A stretch of DNA of 64,000 nt from Draconibacterium mangrovi_A (GTDB taxonomy: Bacteria; Bacteroidota; Bacteroidia; Bacteroidales; Prolixibacteraceae): assembly GCF_037646455.1 (NCBI RefSeq), contig NZ_JBBIXN010000008.1, forward strand, positions 1 through 64,000. Reading direction: 5' to 3'. The position numbers and the translations under genes were made by a program. The notes under the pieces were generated by a model. That model did not search any database. It worked only from the letters and a program-made list of their open reading frames with translations, and was not told the origin of the DNA. This document shows positions 17,945 to 25,858 of this stretch, in pieces. How positions within the stretch are numbered: position 1 is the stretch's first letter; each line of letters starts with the position of its first letter.

Positions 17945-18035
17945 AAAGTGTGACACAGCAATTTTCCCCTTCGGGTGGTATACTTAGTCTTCTGGCTTAA
18001 GAAAGAAGCTAAATTGTTGATATGGGATGAAATAG
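17945..18035 (+). repeat. recurrent intergenic element, copy 3
   Basis: The left motif AAAGTGTGACACAG begins at 17945. The right core starting AAATTGTTGATATGGGATG spans 18011-18035, preceded by AGAAGCT. It aligns over its whole length with copy 1. It lies between convergent genes, so a promoter role for neighbouring genes is unlikely here. Confidence 0.6.
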
Positions 18036-18082
18036 AGCTGTATTTAATCAATCTCTTGCTACTTTGTTTTAAAGGGTATTGA

Positions 18083-18634
18083 TTATTCTTCTATTTTTTG
18101 CATTATCTGAAAAAACTGATTCAACGCCTTCTTGAAATGTTTTGAAAACAGTAATAAAAGTCCCAGTAAATTAGTAAAAGAAAAGTTCATATAGGCATTT
18201 GAATAATCAAAATTCTCGAGAAGAGGGAAATTGATATACATGCGAACTAGCAATAGTTCACTAAGAAAATCATTAATAGCAGATATCCAAGGTATTAAAC
18301 TACAAATATAATATGCAACACCACCAACAAAATTGAATACTATAATAGCGACGAAGAAATTGTAAAAGGATGCAAAAGAATCAATCATCTTCAATCCAGA
18401 ATGATTAATTTTACTTAGAGCAGTAGTTAAGAATCCTCCAAGAAGCAATAATGTTCCAAGGTTGATAAACAAAACCAAACCTTCCAATTTTACGGTTTTT
18501 GCTACTGTATTTAATTCGAATCCAAATTGTATTACACTCAAATATTTTAGGTATTTGATGTTGTCAACCACAAAATAATCGAATGCGAGAATAATTGCTA
18601 AAAAAATAGTGAGTTGCAGTAATAGTCTTTTCAT
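18083..18634 (-). CDS. integral membrane protein, unknown, last gene of minus-strand cassette
   Basis: The 183-residue protein has about four hydrophobic segments (about residues 5-22, 50-72, 87-118, 143-165), the last followed by a basic tail. The topology suggests a small multi-pass inner-membrane protein. It follows the secreted 341-residue gene after a 128-base gap on the same strand and is probably the last gene of that cassette. No family recognised. Confidence 0.7.
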   Translation of the reverse strand: MKRLLLQLTIFLAIILAFDYFVVDNIKYLKYLSVIQFGFELNTVAKTVKLEGLVLFINLGTLLLLGGFLTTALSKINHSGLKMIDSFASFYNFFVAIIVFNFVGGVAYYICSLIPWISAINDFLSELLLVRMYINFPLLENFDYSNAYMNFSFTNLLGLLLLFSKHFKKALNQFFQIMQKIEE

Positions 18635-18762
18635 AATCTATTAAGTATTAAGTTAATTTGAATATGTTCAATTATTGGTAGAATTAACGCTAACCAGATT
18701 TAAAACCATACAGGATATCGAACCTAATCGAGCACAATAACTCATTCGAATCAAGATGTGTT

Positions 18763-19788
18763 TTATTCAAATTTAATTGGGATTGTCGCTTGAAAAACTA
18801 AAGAATATTTGTAATCACCATCTTTATCTTGGTTAAACTGATTTATAACTGAAAATAGCACTTGGTCAGGGAAACTATCTAATCCGAATGTTGGTCCAAA
18901 AGCAAAATTATTTCTAGATTTTATATCTGACAGGGAACTTACAATAGGAGAATATGCAAACAAAATTCCTAGTACAGGTTTCTTATCACCTATATCGAAT
19001 CTTAAAAATAAATCCGCACGTGGAATAAATGAAAACTCTTTATCAGGAACTCCAGAGTAGTAGGTTTTTTGTGTTCCAACTAACTCAAGAATAGTAGAAT
19101 CTTTGGCATGATAAATTATATCACTTACAGGCAGAACATTAGTTTTTGTCAATCGTGTTATACTGTTATTGTTAATTTTTAAATTTGCAGATATTGCCCA
19201 TGAAAAAAAACACTTAGATTTCCATTGAGTCATAGAGTAGAATCCAGGCGTAATCGTTAGAATATTTTGCATTGGTTCTCCAAAACTTGCATATGTAGTG
19301 TCGATATTGTATTCAGATAATTGCATTGTATGTACTCGTTTGAACGCATCATTAATAACGAGATATAAAGTTCTCTGAGTTGCTTTTCCAATTTGACGAT
19401 GAGTAATACCACCTGCTTCTGTTATTTCCTTTGATTTTGAGCTATTATCCCATGTTCTAAATATTGTTAAATCAAATCCCACACCAGCATTCCATTTCTC
19501 ATCAGAAACAAGGTTCGCTTTAAATTTGTCAGCTTGAATTGAAGAACCAATATTTAATCCCCAAAAATCAGGATAGTCTTTATTTGATTTTATGGTGTCA
19601 TCCTGTTTTGAGAATTTATAATTAAATAAAAATTCACTGCTTTCATTTTTAAATCCAATACCAACAAAGTCTGTATCAGAGCCAACAAGAATACCACTAT
19701 TACTTTCAGAATTCGAAACAATTGATTGTGAAAAACTAGTATTCCAGAACATCCCAAAGAATAATATTGGGAAAACGTATTTTTTCAT
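18763..19788 (-). CDS. secreted, possibly outer-membrane beta-barrel protein, unknown
   Basis: The 341-residue protein starts with a cleavable signal (ILFFGMFWNTSFSQS). The rest alternates polar and hydrophobic residues in short strands and ends VFQATIPIKFE, an aromatic C-terminus suggestive of an outer-membrane barrel. Its start overlaps the stop of the upstream 112-residue gene by 4 bases, indicating translational coupling. The function is not known. Confidence 0.72.
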   Translation of the reverse strand: MKKYVFPILFFGMFWNTSFSQSIVSNSESNSGILVGSDTDFVGIGFKNESSEFLFNYKFSKQDDTIKSNKDYPDFWGLNIGSSIQADKFKANLVSDEKWNAGVGFDLTIFRTWDNSSKSKEITEAGGITHRQIGKATQRTLYLVINDAFKRVHTMQLSEYNIDTTYASFGEPMQNILTITPGFYSMTQWKSKCFFSWAISANLKINNNSITRLTKTNVLPVSDIIYHAKDSTILELVGTQKTYYSGVPDKEFSFIPRADLFLRFDIGDKKPVLGILFAYSPIVSSLSDIKSRNNFAFGPTFGLDSFPDQVLFSVINQFNQDKDGDYKYSLVFQATIPIKFE

Positions 19789-20123
19789 GTTTCCGATGTT
19801 TCTATTAAATCAAATTTTGAGTATTTAACAGGTAATTTTATTTCAATTTCTTCGAGTTTAAACTTTAAATCAGAGAATTTTACACCTGTCTTATTATTTA
19901 TAGAAATCTCAAATTTAGATATTTTGCTACCTCTGACACCTTTGAATCGAGCTAGTATTTGCATAGGGTCCCCATCTAAAGTAATTTCAAAATCTTTTCG
20001 TTCGTTATTAATAGTTGGAATAAGTTGATTCTCAACTAAAATTGCATGATTTCGCACAGTACCTTCGAATTCCAGAATTACTGTGACTGGAATTTTATCA
20101 CCGATTTTAACTAGTTTAGTCAT
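19785..20123 (-). CDS. small beta-rich cytosolic protein, unknown
   Basis: The 112-residue protein has no signal or membrane segment and looks all-beta (VKIGDKIPVTVILEFEGTV, then FEITLDGDPMQILARFKG). Coupling by a 4-base overlap with the secreted protein downstream suggests the two act together. A degenerate right-hand core of the intergenic element (20181-20205) separates it from the upstream 255-residue gene. Confidence 0.68.
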   Translation of the reverse strand: MTKLVKIGDKIPVTVILEFEGTVRNHAILVENQLIPTINNERKDFEITLDGDPMQILARFKGVRGSKISKFEISINNKTGVKFSDLKFKLEEIEIKLPVKYSKFDLIETSET

Positions 20124-20180
20124 TGTTCTATATTTTTGGGTTATATAAATTCGTTTCGAGCATCTATTTGTGCATTAGCT

Positions 20181-20205
20181 AAATTGTCGATGTGAATGAA
20201 ATAAG
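20181..20205 (+). repeat. partial copy of the recurrent intergenic element (right core only)
   Basis: GCTAAATTGTCGATGTGAATG (core beginning at 20181) matches the copy at 18011 in most positions. The left motif is not visible upstream. It is best read as a decayed copy. Confidence 0.4.
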
Positions 20206-20252
20206 ACAATCTTTATGGCGATAAAAGAGCATATTTAAATTTGTGTAAGCTT

Positions 20253-21020
20253 TTATTGTTTGTTTAGAAATTCAGATACCTTGTTAGCAATTGAGTTAAG
20301 TGCGGCACTCCCACCTCCAAGCAAACCACCGGTTACAAGTATGTCAGCAAACCTCAATAAACCAGATTGCCAGGCTAGGCCATTCTCTAGTAGCATATTT
20401 TTTTTAAGCTCTTCATCCATTGCGGAAACCAAATTCATATTTTGCAATAAATCTTGGAATAGACTGATTCCAAAAGTGGCTAACACAATACCAACGAAAA
20501 AGACGGTTCTGGCTACATATTTACTACTTACTGAATCGTAGCGTGCTCTTTGAAATTCATAGGCATATTTTACAGAGGTAAGGAATCCAACATAGTCTTG
20601 TATACCACCATTCTTTGGAACGTCATCTATCTTGCCAATAACTTCTTTCTCCTCTAATTTTGAAGTAAGACGTCGTTCCCTAGCATAAACCTGTTTGAGA
20701 AGTTCGATGGAAGGATCATCCTTCTGTAGGATCTCGTTTATTCTGCGAATTCTAACAGACCAATCTGTTTTGTTTTGGCTTCTCAACATTCCGACAAATA
20801 CAGCAGCAGCCCGTTCAACAGCTACTACAATAAAAATATACTTCAGAAAAATATCACCACTAAGTTTTGCTAAATCTTCATTCACATCAACCAGCGTAAA
20901 CATTTTGTTTGCGTAAAGAACAGAACCTATTATGGCCGCAACTAAAATAAGTATCCATCCATAATATTCTTTCAAGCCTTTATCTGACAGGCCTTTGTCT
21001 AGGTATTCATAGTCCTTCAT
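20253..21020 (-). CDS. membrane protein with internal coiled coil, first gene of minus-strand cassette
   Basis: The 255-residue protein has membrane segments at about residues 20-38, 60-77 and 170-190 and a Gly-rich C-terminal segment (FADILVTGGLLGGGSAALNSI). A charged helical middle (IRRINEILQKDDPSIELL, then ARERRLTSKLEEKE) may be cytosolic. It heads the minus-strand set 20253 to 18083. No family recognised; the small size and lack of enzymatic motifs suggest a structural or channel-like role, which is inference only. Confidence 0.74.
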   Translation of the reverse strand: MKDYEYLDKGLSDKGLKEYYGWILILVAAIIGSVLYANKMFTLVDVNEDLAKLSGDIFLKYIFIVVAVERAAAVFVGMLRSQNKTDWSVRIRRINEILQKDDPSIELLKQVYARERRLTSKLEEKEVIGKIDDVPKNGGIQDYVGFLTSVKYAYEFQRARYDSVSSKYVARTVFFVGIVLATFGISLFQDLLQNMNLVSAMDEELKKNMLLENGLAWQSGLLRFADILVTGGLLGGGSAALNSIANKVSEFLNKQ

Positions 21021-21117
21021 GATTGTTTGGTTTTATTAATTCTTGAATACGTTTGCAACCACATTATGTTTCAAGAATTACTATTCAAAAAGAAATATGC
21101 TGAACATATATTTATCT

Positions 21118-21209
21118 AAAAGTCTAAAATACGGTATTTATAGCTTGGGTGGTGCTATGTGTAGTCTGAACGGAGAAAGTCTGTAAATGGTCGATAAGGG
21201 AGGCGATAA
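21118..21209 (+). repeat. recurrent intergenic element, copy 4
   Basis: The left motif AAAAGTCTAAAATACGG begins at 21118. The right core starting AAATGGTCGATAAGGGAGG spans 21185-21209, preceded by GGAGAAAGTCTGT, which parallels the GAAAGTGC seen before other cores. The copy lies in the divergent gap between the minus-strand cassette and the TIR-like operon. The rest of the gap (21210-21371) has only a small AAGGC/GCCTT hairpin near 21262. Confidence 0.58.
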
Positions 21210-21371
21210 ATTGATTTTAGAGTTGGCTTCTGCTCTCGAATATTCGTATATTTAAAAGTCAAGGCTGATTGCCTTTTAACCAGATGAATGAGCAAAACTT
21301 ATTCTATCAAAAATCCGCTGGATGAACTACTTTAGTGAAAAACTTGGATTGTACACTCAGATTGGCGTTAT

Positions 21372-21431
21372 AATCCAAAGTGGTAATAGAGAAATAACCC
21401 AAAGTTTTGGATTCCACACACGTTGTAGCCA
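21372..21431. repeat. imperfect palindrome before the TIR-like operon
   Basis: AATCCAAA (21372-21379) and TTTGGATT (21406-21413) form an 8-bp inverted repeat, followed by GTTGTAGCCA (21422-21431). The reverse complement of that last block, TGGCTACAAC, lies just after the operon at 23825-23834, so a 10-bp exact inverted repeat brackets the two genes. The arrangement resembles recombination sites of cassette type but lacks a canonical attC core. Confidence 0.4.
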
Positions 21432-21452
21432 ATAATAAAAAAGATATACCAA

Positions 21453-22553
21453 ATGAAAAAAAATTCATTTTTATCAAAAGGTGGGATAGAACATATTTAT
21501 GAAAGGGATGAATTAGTTAACATTTTAGCCGAGGTGCTAGAGTCACAATTGTATAATAGCGTTATTCAAAACAAAAGTTCAAACTTGCCTGATCTTCGTT
21601 TTAAAACAAATAAAGAATTTTGGGATTCAGTTATAGCAAAAAGAGTAGATGAGAGTCAAACTTTAATGTTAAATAAGTTTCATATAACTGAATGGCTACC
21701 TTCCTCCCCTGGCAAATACCATACAAAAATAGCAAAAGAAAAAAGAGAATGGGGGATGAAGCATGTTGCAAGATTTAAGGACACTGTATTTACTGGATAC
21801 GAGCAATATGCAGGGAACTTAAAATATAAAGACATGACTCCTATAGAATTAGCTCCAACAGGAAAAGAGGGGATGATTTTAGGAGGATATGGCTCAATTA
21901 GATTAGCTTCAAAAAATATAAATAATAAAAAAACTTTCTTTTTAGGAGCTACTTCTAGTGGCATAAGTCATGAAGGAATACCCTTAGTTTTTGAGGAAGA
22001 TGTCTACAAAGAATTAATTAAGTATTTCAAAGGAAATTACGGAATCATAGCTGATATTATTGGTAGTATTTCAATTCTACCAAAAGAAGCTTCCTTAATT
22101 GAATTTGATCCAGTTATTCCACGTTATTGCTTCTATGTTAAGGACTTTAAGTTCAAACTCATCTCAAAGGAATCAGAGATTTTATCAAGCATAGCCATAT
22201 CTTTTGCTAATCCATATAATCCTTATTTAAAATCTTTTTCTTTCTGTTCATTTAATCCTGATCCAAAAGATGATAACCTTAAAATTGCTGTTGAATGGCT
22301 AAACGATTATGCAAAAAGATATTCAGAATCAGACAAAACAATTATAACGGGAGATTTTGATGAGATATATGAACATTTTTCTAATGTAGATTTCAAACTA
22401 AATGACATTATGAATGGAAGAATATCGATAGAAACTTTAAAAAGATATGGAAAGGATTTAAATATTACTATCAATGAAAATGTTTTAGGTGATAAATTTC
22501 AAAATATTTCAGGATCAACAATAGTTAACAGATCAAATAATAAACCTGATTAG
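21453..22553 (+). CDS. uncharacterised protein sharing a linker motif with the TIR-like neighbour
   Basis: The 366-residue soluble protein shows no catalytic motif I recognise. The middle has a Gly-rich stretch (GMILGGYGSIRLASKN, then FFLGATSSGISHEG) and an unusual SPGKYHTKIAKEKREWGMKH segment. The C-terminus carries GDKFQNISGSTIVNRS at residues 346-361, nearly the same as residues 314-329 of the next gene. The genes are 20 bases apart in one direction and are likely an operon. A shared assembly interface, as sensor and effector halves of a conflict system, is a reasonable inference, not an established fact. Confidence 0.72.
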   Translation: MKKNSFLSKGGIEHIYERDELVNILAEVLESQLYNSVIQNKSSNLPDLRFKTNKEFWDSVIAKRVDESQTLMLNKFHITEWLPSSPGKYHTKIAKEKREWGMKHVARFKDTVFTGYEQYAGNLKYKDMTPIELAPTGKEGMILGGYGSIRLASKNINNKKTFFLGATSSGISHEGIPLVFEEDVYKELIKYFKGNYGIIADIIGSISILPKEASLIEFDPVIPRYCFYVKDFKFKLISKESEILSSIAISFANPYNPYLKSFSFCSFNPDPKDDNLKIAVEWLNDYAKRYSESDKTIITGDFDEIYEHFSNVDFKLNDIMNGRISIETLKRYGKDLNITINENVLGDKFQNISGSTIVNRSNNKPD

Positions 22554-22573
22554 AACTTAATAAGTAAAATAAG

Positions 22574-23818
22574 ATGAATTTGCCAATATATTATTCACAT
22601 GGTTATAGAGAAAGAGAGGCTTCTTTCAATCAATATTTTGGTCTTTTAATAAAACAATTTGGATTTATTCCCAGCCTTGACCCTCCATCGGGAGATGTGA
22701 ATTCTGCTAAGCTAGAAAAACATCTAAAACATACGGTGGGTTTAATAGCAATTGTAACTAATAGAGATGGGGGCATTTCTCCATACATAAGATACGAAAT
22801 TGATATCGCAATAAGAGCACGAAAACCAGTTCTTGCTTTTATTGAAGATTCTTTACCTGATAATATATTACCGAATTTTATTTTAAGAAAGAGATTCTCG
22901 TCTAAATCATTTGTCAGAGAATACTTTGAGCATTTGCACGCTTTGGAAATATTCAAAACCTACATTGGTTCGAAAACGATACCCAAATACCAGCATTTAA
23001 CTCAGCAAAAATCAGCTCTTTTGATTGGTTTTGAATCTAGCAAGAAAGATTTATTAATTGGCACAAAGGAGATGATAAGTAGTTTAGGATATAAAATCAT
23101 TGATTTTGAAGTTGATAATAGCGAAAATACACTTCTTTATGGTCTGGATCATTTTCGAATTTCAGATTCTTATGTTGCTATCTGTTTATTAGACAATATT
23201 TCACCAAAGGAATCATATAAGCTTGGGATTGTTCGCTCGATTCAGATTCCCACTATACTAACTGCCTTTAATCCCAACTCACCCTTAAACAATTGGATTC
23301 CATCTGAATTTCAAAGAAGAATTCTTCCTGAAAATACTACAGAAAGTATATCTAAAATCTCATCTCAAATTGAATTGTTTGAGGAAGACTTTGTGGAATT
23401 AGATAAGGAAGGAAAAGTCGAGCAATACATAAATTCTTTATCGAGAGGTTTTTCCGAAAAAGGAGAATATACAGATGAATTAAGAACTCAAATTATAAAT
23501 AATATTACCATGGGAGACAAATTTGAAAATATCTCGAATTCTACAATTATTAATAAGTCAGTTGTAGATAATGCATTTAACAAAGTTAAGTCAGTAGCTG
23601 ATGAAGAAACAGCTAATGCTATTAAAATGATTGCTGAAAAGGTTAATGAATCTGGGAATGTTGCTGCGGTTTCTCTTTTCAATAATTTTAGTGAAGAAAT
23701 AGAAAAGGAAAAACCAGAAAAATCAAAACTTGAGCAATATTGGAATGGTTTAATTTCAGTTCTTCCTAGTATTACATCATTAGTTGGAGTTGCTGAAAAA
23801 GTAATTGGATTATTCTAA
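22574..23818 (+). CDS. TIR-like protein with second Rossmann-like domain and C-terminal helical tail
   Basis: The 414-residue protein begins with a TIR-like domain (about residues 1-130): PIYYSHGYREREASFNQYF, then LKHTVGLIAIVTNRDGGISP and YIRYEIDIAIRARKPVLAFI, where the Glu of YEIDIA is placed like the NADase Glu of bacterial TIR proteins. A second alpha/beta domain (about 145-270, SALLIGFESSKKDLLIG) has similar strand order. Residues 314-329 hold GDKFENISNSTIINKS. A helical tail follows (DEETANAIKMIAEKV) with a hydrophobic end, ISVLPSITSLVGVAEKVIGLF in parts, that could meet a membrane. This suggests an abortive-infection-type effector; TIR assignment is by eye and moderate. Confidence 0.7.
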   Translation: MNLPIYYSHGYREREASFNQYFGLLIKQFGFIPSLDPPSGDVNSAKLEKHLKHTVGLIAIVTNRDGGISPYIRYEIDIAIRARKPVLAFIEDSLPDNILPNFILRKRFSSKSFVREYFEHLHALEIFKTYIGSKTIPKYQHLTQQKSALLIGFESSKKDLLIGTKEMISSLGYKIIDFEVDNSENTLLYGLDHFRISDSYVAICLLDNISPKESYKLGIVRSIQIPTILTAFNPNSPLNNWIPSEFQRRILPENTTESISKISSQIELFEEDFVELDKEGKVEQYINSLSRGFSEKGEYTDELRTQIINNITMGDKFENISNSTIINKSVVDNAFNKVKSVADEETANAIKMIAEKVNESGNVAAVSLFNNFSEEIEKEKPEKSKLEQYWNGLISVLPSITSLVGVAEKVIGLF

Positions 23819-23824
23819 AATAAC

Positions 23825-23946
23825 TGGCTACAACACAGTATAAAAATAATAGACGAGATAGCAGTAAATTAAAGGTTTGTAGCCGGCTGTAACTTTCTTG
23901 AAACTTGACAGGAAAGTGCAACGCAGTCGGCTACTATTCTTATACT
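23825..23946. repeat. long imperfect palindrome after the TIR-like operon
   Basis: Nested inverted repeats are visible: AGTATAAAAATAATAG (23837-23852) with CTACTATTCTTATACT (23931-23946), 14 of 16 paired; GTAGCCGGCTG (23879-23889) with CAGTCGGCTAC (23924-23934), 10 of 11; and ACTTTC (23892-23897) with GAAAGT (23912-23917). An unpaired stretch of about 26 bases bulges from the left arm. It begins with TGGCTACAAC, the inverse of 21422-21431. The shape recalls folded cassette recombination sites (attC); it could also be a large terminator or RNA structure. Confidence 0.5.
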
Positions 23947-23985
23947 AATCGTTATTCAATAAAAAAATTTTAAGTTCAATATTAA

Positions 23986-24231
23986 ATGAGATACTTCGGT
24001 AACCACAGCATGTTAAAGAGTATTCGAAAAGAGATTGATAGCTTTAATTCACGCGAAAATCACATTGCAACATATGTAATTATCTGTGATGCCGACATGC
24101 CTCTACTTTTGAAAGAGATGACCGAAGCAGATATGGTTCCTGCCAAAGGAATGCCGTTTCAATTATATGGTTTGCGCCTAATCCGGACGAACGATATCTC
24201 TCAGGGAATGTTTGCTATATCAGGTGAATAA
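23986..24231 (+). CDS. small uncharacterised protein
   Basis: The 81-residue soluble protein runs MRYFGNHSMLKSIRKEIDSF, then a hydrophobic strand (HIATYVIICDADMPLLLKEM) and ends with ISQGMFAISGE. It follows the palindrome and is not clearly tied to its neighbours. No family recognised. Confidence 0.55.
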   Translation: MRYFGNHSMLKSIRKEIDSFNSRENHIATYVIICDADMPLLLKEMTEADMVPAKGMPFQLYGLRLIRTNDISQGMFAISGE

Positions 24232-24360
24232 AAGTAGTCCCCAATTGGCTGTGTGAGGTCTGTAGCTCGGTTTCTCAGCTCTTTCTCTGTTCAGATGAAC
24301 AATTGTCCACCTGAAAAAAACAAAGCCTCTCACGGGTCAAAATATGTTGTACAGCATGTT

Positions 24361-24939
24361 TTAATTATGAATTACACGTTCCAGATGAATACATTCCCCT
24401 TTGATTTTGAATGACGGTGCAGATTCAATTGATATCTCTGAATTTTCGTCGTAAAATTGGTCAACCTCAACCTCGTAGTTTCTAATTCGTACCAATCGAG
24501 GATTATTCACTACACAGTATACTAAATCTATCTTTTTCAAAGACAAGTCCAGCAATCTCTTTTGTAAAGTAAATTCACAGCCTGCTTTGAATAAAGCATA
24601 ATCAAAATTACTACCTGAAATAACATAAATGCTGTCATTTTGGGAGACGAAAATATCTGTTAGCAATACGGTAAACAATCTGGTATCATCTTTAGACATC
24701 TGTTCACTTGCTTTATAGGTAAAATCCATAATATCTCCAAGGCTTGTTGTGTCACAATTGAACCTTGTAATCAGGCTAGCAATTTGCAACTGAGAACTGT
24801 CAACCTTGACCTCGACATTATTATTGGATATATTGCTCTGTGATTCAGTGCTTTCTATGTTCGATGATTTGGGCTTAAGAATGAAAAACAAAATTCCTAC
24901 TACTATTAGAATAGGGATGATTTTAACAAATTTGCTCAT
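24361..24939 (-). CDS. membrane-anchored periplasmic protein, unknown
   Basis: The 192-residue protein has one N-terminal membrane anchor (about residues 5-22, IIPILIVVGILFFIL) and a Ser/Asn-rich linker, then a folded domain with two Cys (FKAGCEFTLQ, LVYCVVNN). No lipobox. It is alone on the minus strand, divergent from the lipoprotein at 25236. Function unknown. Confidence 0.68.
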   Translation of the reverse strand: MSKFVKIIPILIVVGILFFILKPKSSNIESTESQSNISNNNVEVKVDSSQLQIASLITRFNCDTTSLGDIMDFTYKASEQMSKDDTRLFTVLLTDIFVSQNDSIYVISGSNFDYALFKAGCEFTLQKRLLDLSLKKIDLVYCVVNNPRLVRIRNYEVEVDQFYDENSEISIESAPSFKIKGECIHLERVIHN

Positions 24940-25052
24940 TTAGGTTCGTGCTTAAAGTTGAGAGAATTAAATTATATGTTCAGTTTCAAATTTATTATTT
25001 GTTTCATTTCCAAGCAAGAAATACCTTCAGAAAAGTAATGTTGCCAAAGTCT

Positions 25053-25140
25053 AAAGTCTGATAGAGGAACTTTTATTTTAAATGGGCACATTACACCTTA
25101 CAAAGGAGAAAGTGCTGAGAATCGGACGTAAACGCCTCAG
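25053..25140 (+). repeat. recurrent intergenic element, degenerate copy 5
   Basis: The left motif AAAGTCTGATAGAGG begins at 25053 and is close to the copy at 17113. On the right only GGAGAAAGTGCTGAGAATCGG remains of the usual approach to the core; the TATGGGAGG part is lost. CGCCTCAGGCG near 25130 is a short palindrome. It lies in the divergent gap 24940-25235, which holds nothing else that I can see. Confidence 0.42.
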
Positions 25141-25235
25141 GCGAGCTGTTTTTATTGTTTAATTGGGTTGTATTTGTCGGTTATCATTTATAACTTTAGT
25201 TCACCAATTGGTACTCATGCCACTAACAAAAATCA

Positions 25236-25775
25236 ATGATCAACCACACGCTAAGAATTGTCTTCGTAATATTAGCAATACTGTTTGTTTTATGTAGTTG
25301 TGACGAAAAAAAATCGAAAGAAGAATTAGTTTTTGAACAACAGAAAGCTAGAAGAGAATCTGTAAAAAATGATTTAACCCAGAAATACAATATTAGTTAT
25401 TCATGGGATACCTTACGATTTAATTATAGTATTCAGTTTCAGGATATTATTGACGAATCAAATCATTTAATAACCTATTTCGACATAGTAGACATATTTA
25501 AGGAAAACAATCAAAATTACCTATTTATTGAAGCAATGATTATTCCTCGCACTTACTTGAAATTACAAATAAGTGACAAATTATTCCTTAACATGAAAGA
25601 CAAACTAAATGAAGCAAGATTCCATCGGGGATTTATTGTCGTTAAAATTCGAGAGATAAAAAAAATAATATTCGAATCAAAAGTGGAATTAGAAGGTGAT
25701 GATATATATCTTAGGCATGAAACCACAAATGACTTTATTGGAAGTGGTGAAATTGTTGATATGGTTATACTATAA
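25236..25775 (+). CDS. small lipoprotein, unknown
   Basis: The 179-residue protein has a lipoprotein signal ending LFVLCSCDEK (Cys near residue 23), a charged helical linker (KEELVFEQQKARRESVKNDL) and a beta-rich domain (SYSWDTLRFNYSIQFQDII). It is probably periplasmic and membrane-anchored. It precedes the membrane protein at 25859 by 83 bases in the same direction and may form a two-gene module with it. Confidence 0.68.
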   Translation: MINHTLRIVFVILAILFVLCSCDEKKSKEELVFEQQKARRESVKNDLTQKYNISYSWDTLRFNYSIQFQDIIDESNHLITYFDIVDIFKENNQNYLFIEAMIIPRTYLKLQISDKLFLNMKDKLNEARFHRGFIVVKIREIKKIIFESKVELEGDDIYLRHETTNDFIGSGEIVDMVIL

Positions 25776-25858
25776 AATTCTATTCCAAGAAAAACAATTC
25801 ACTTTTTACTATTTACAACTCAAATAGAAACTGAAAAAAAATAATACAAAAGCTAACT

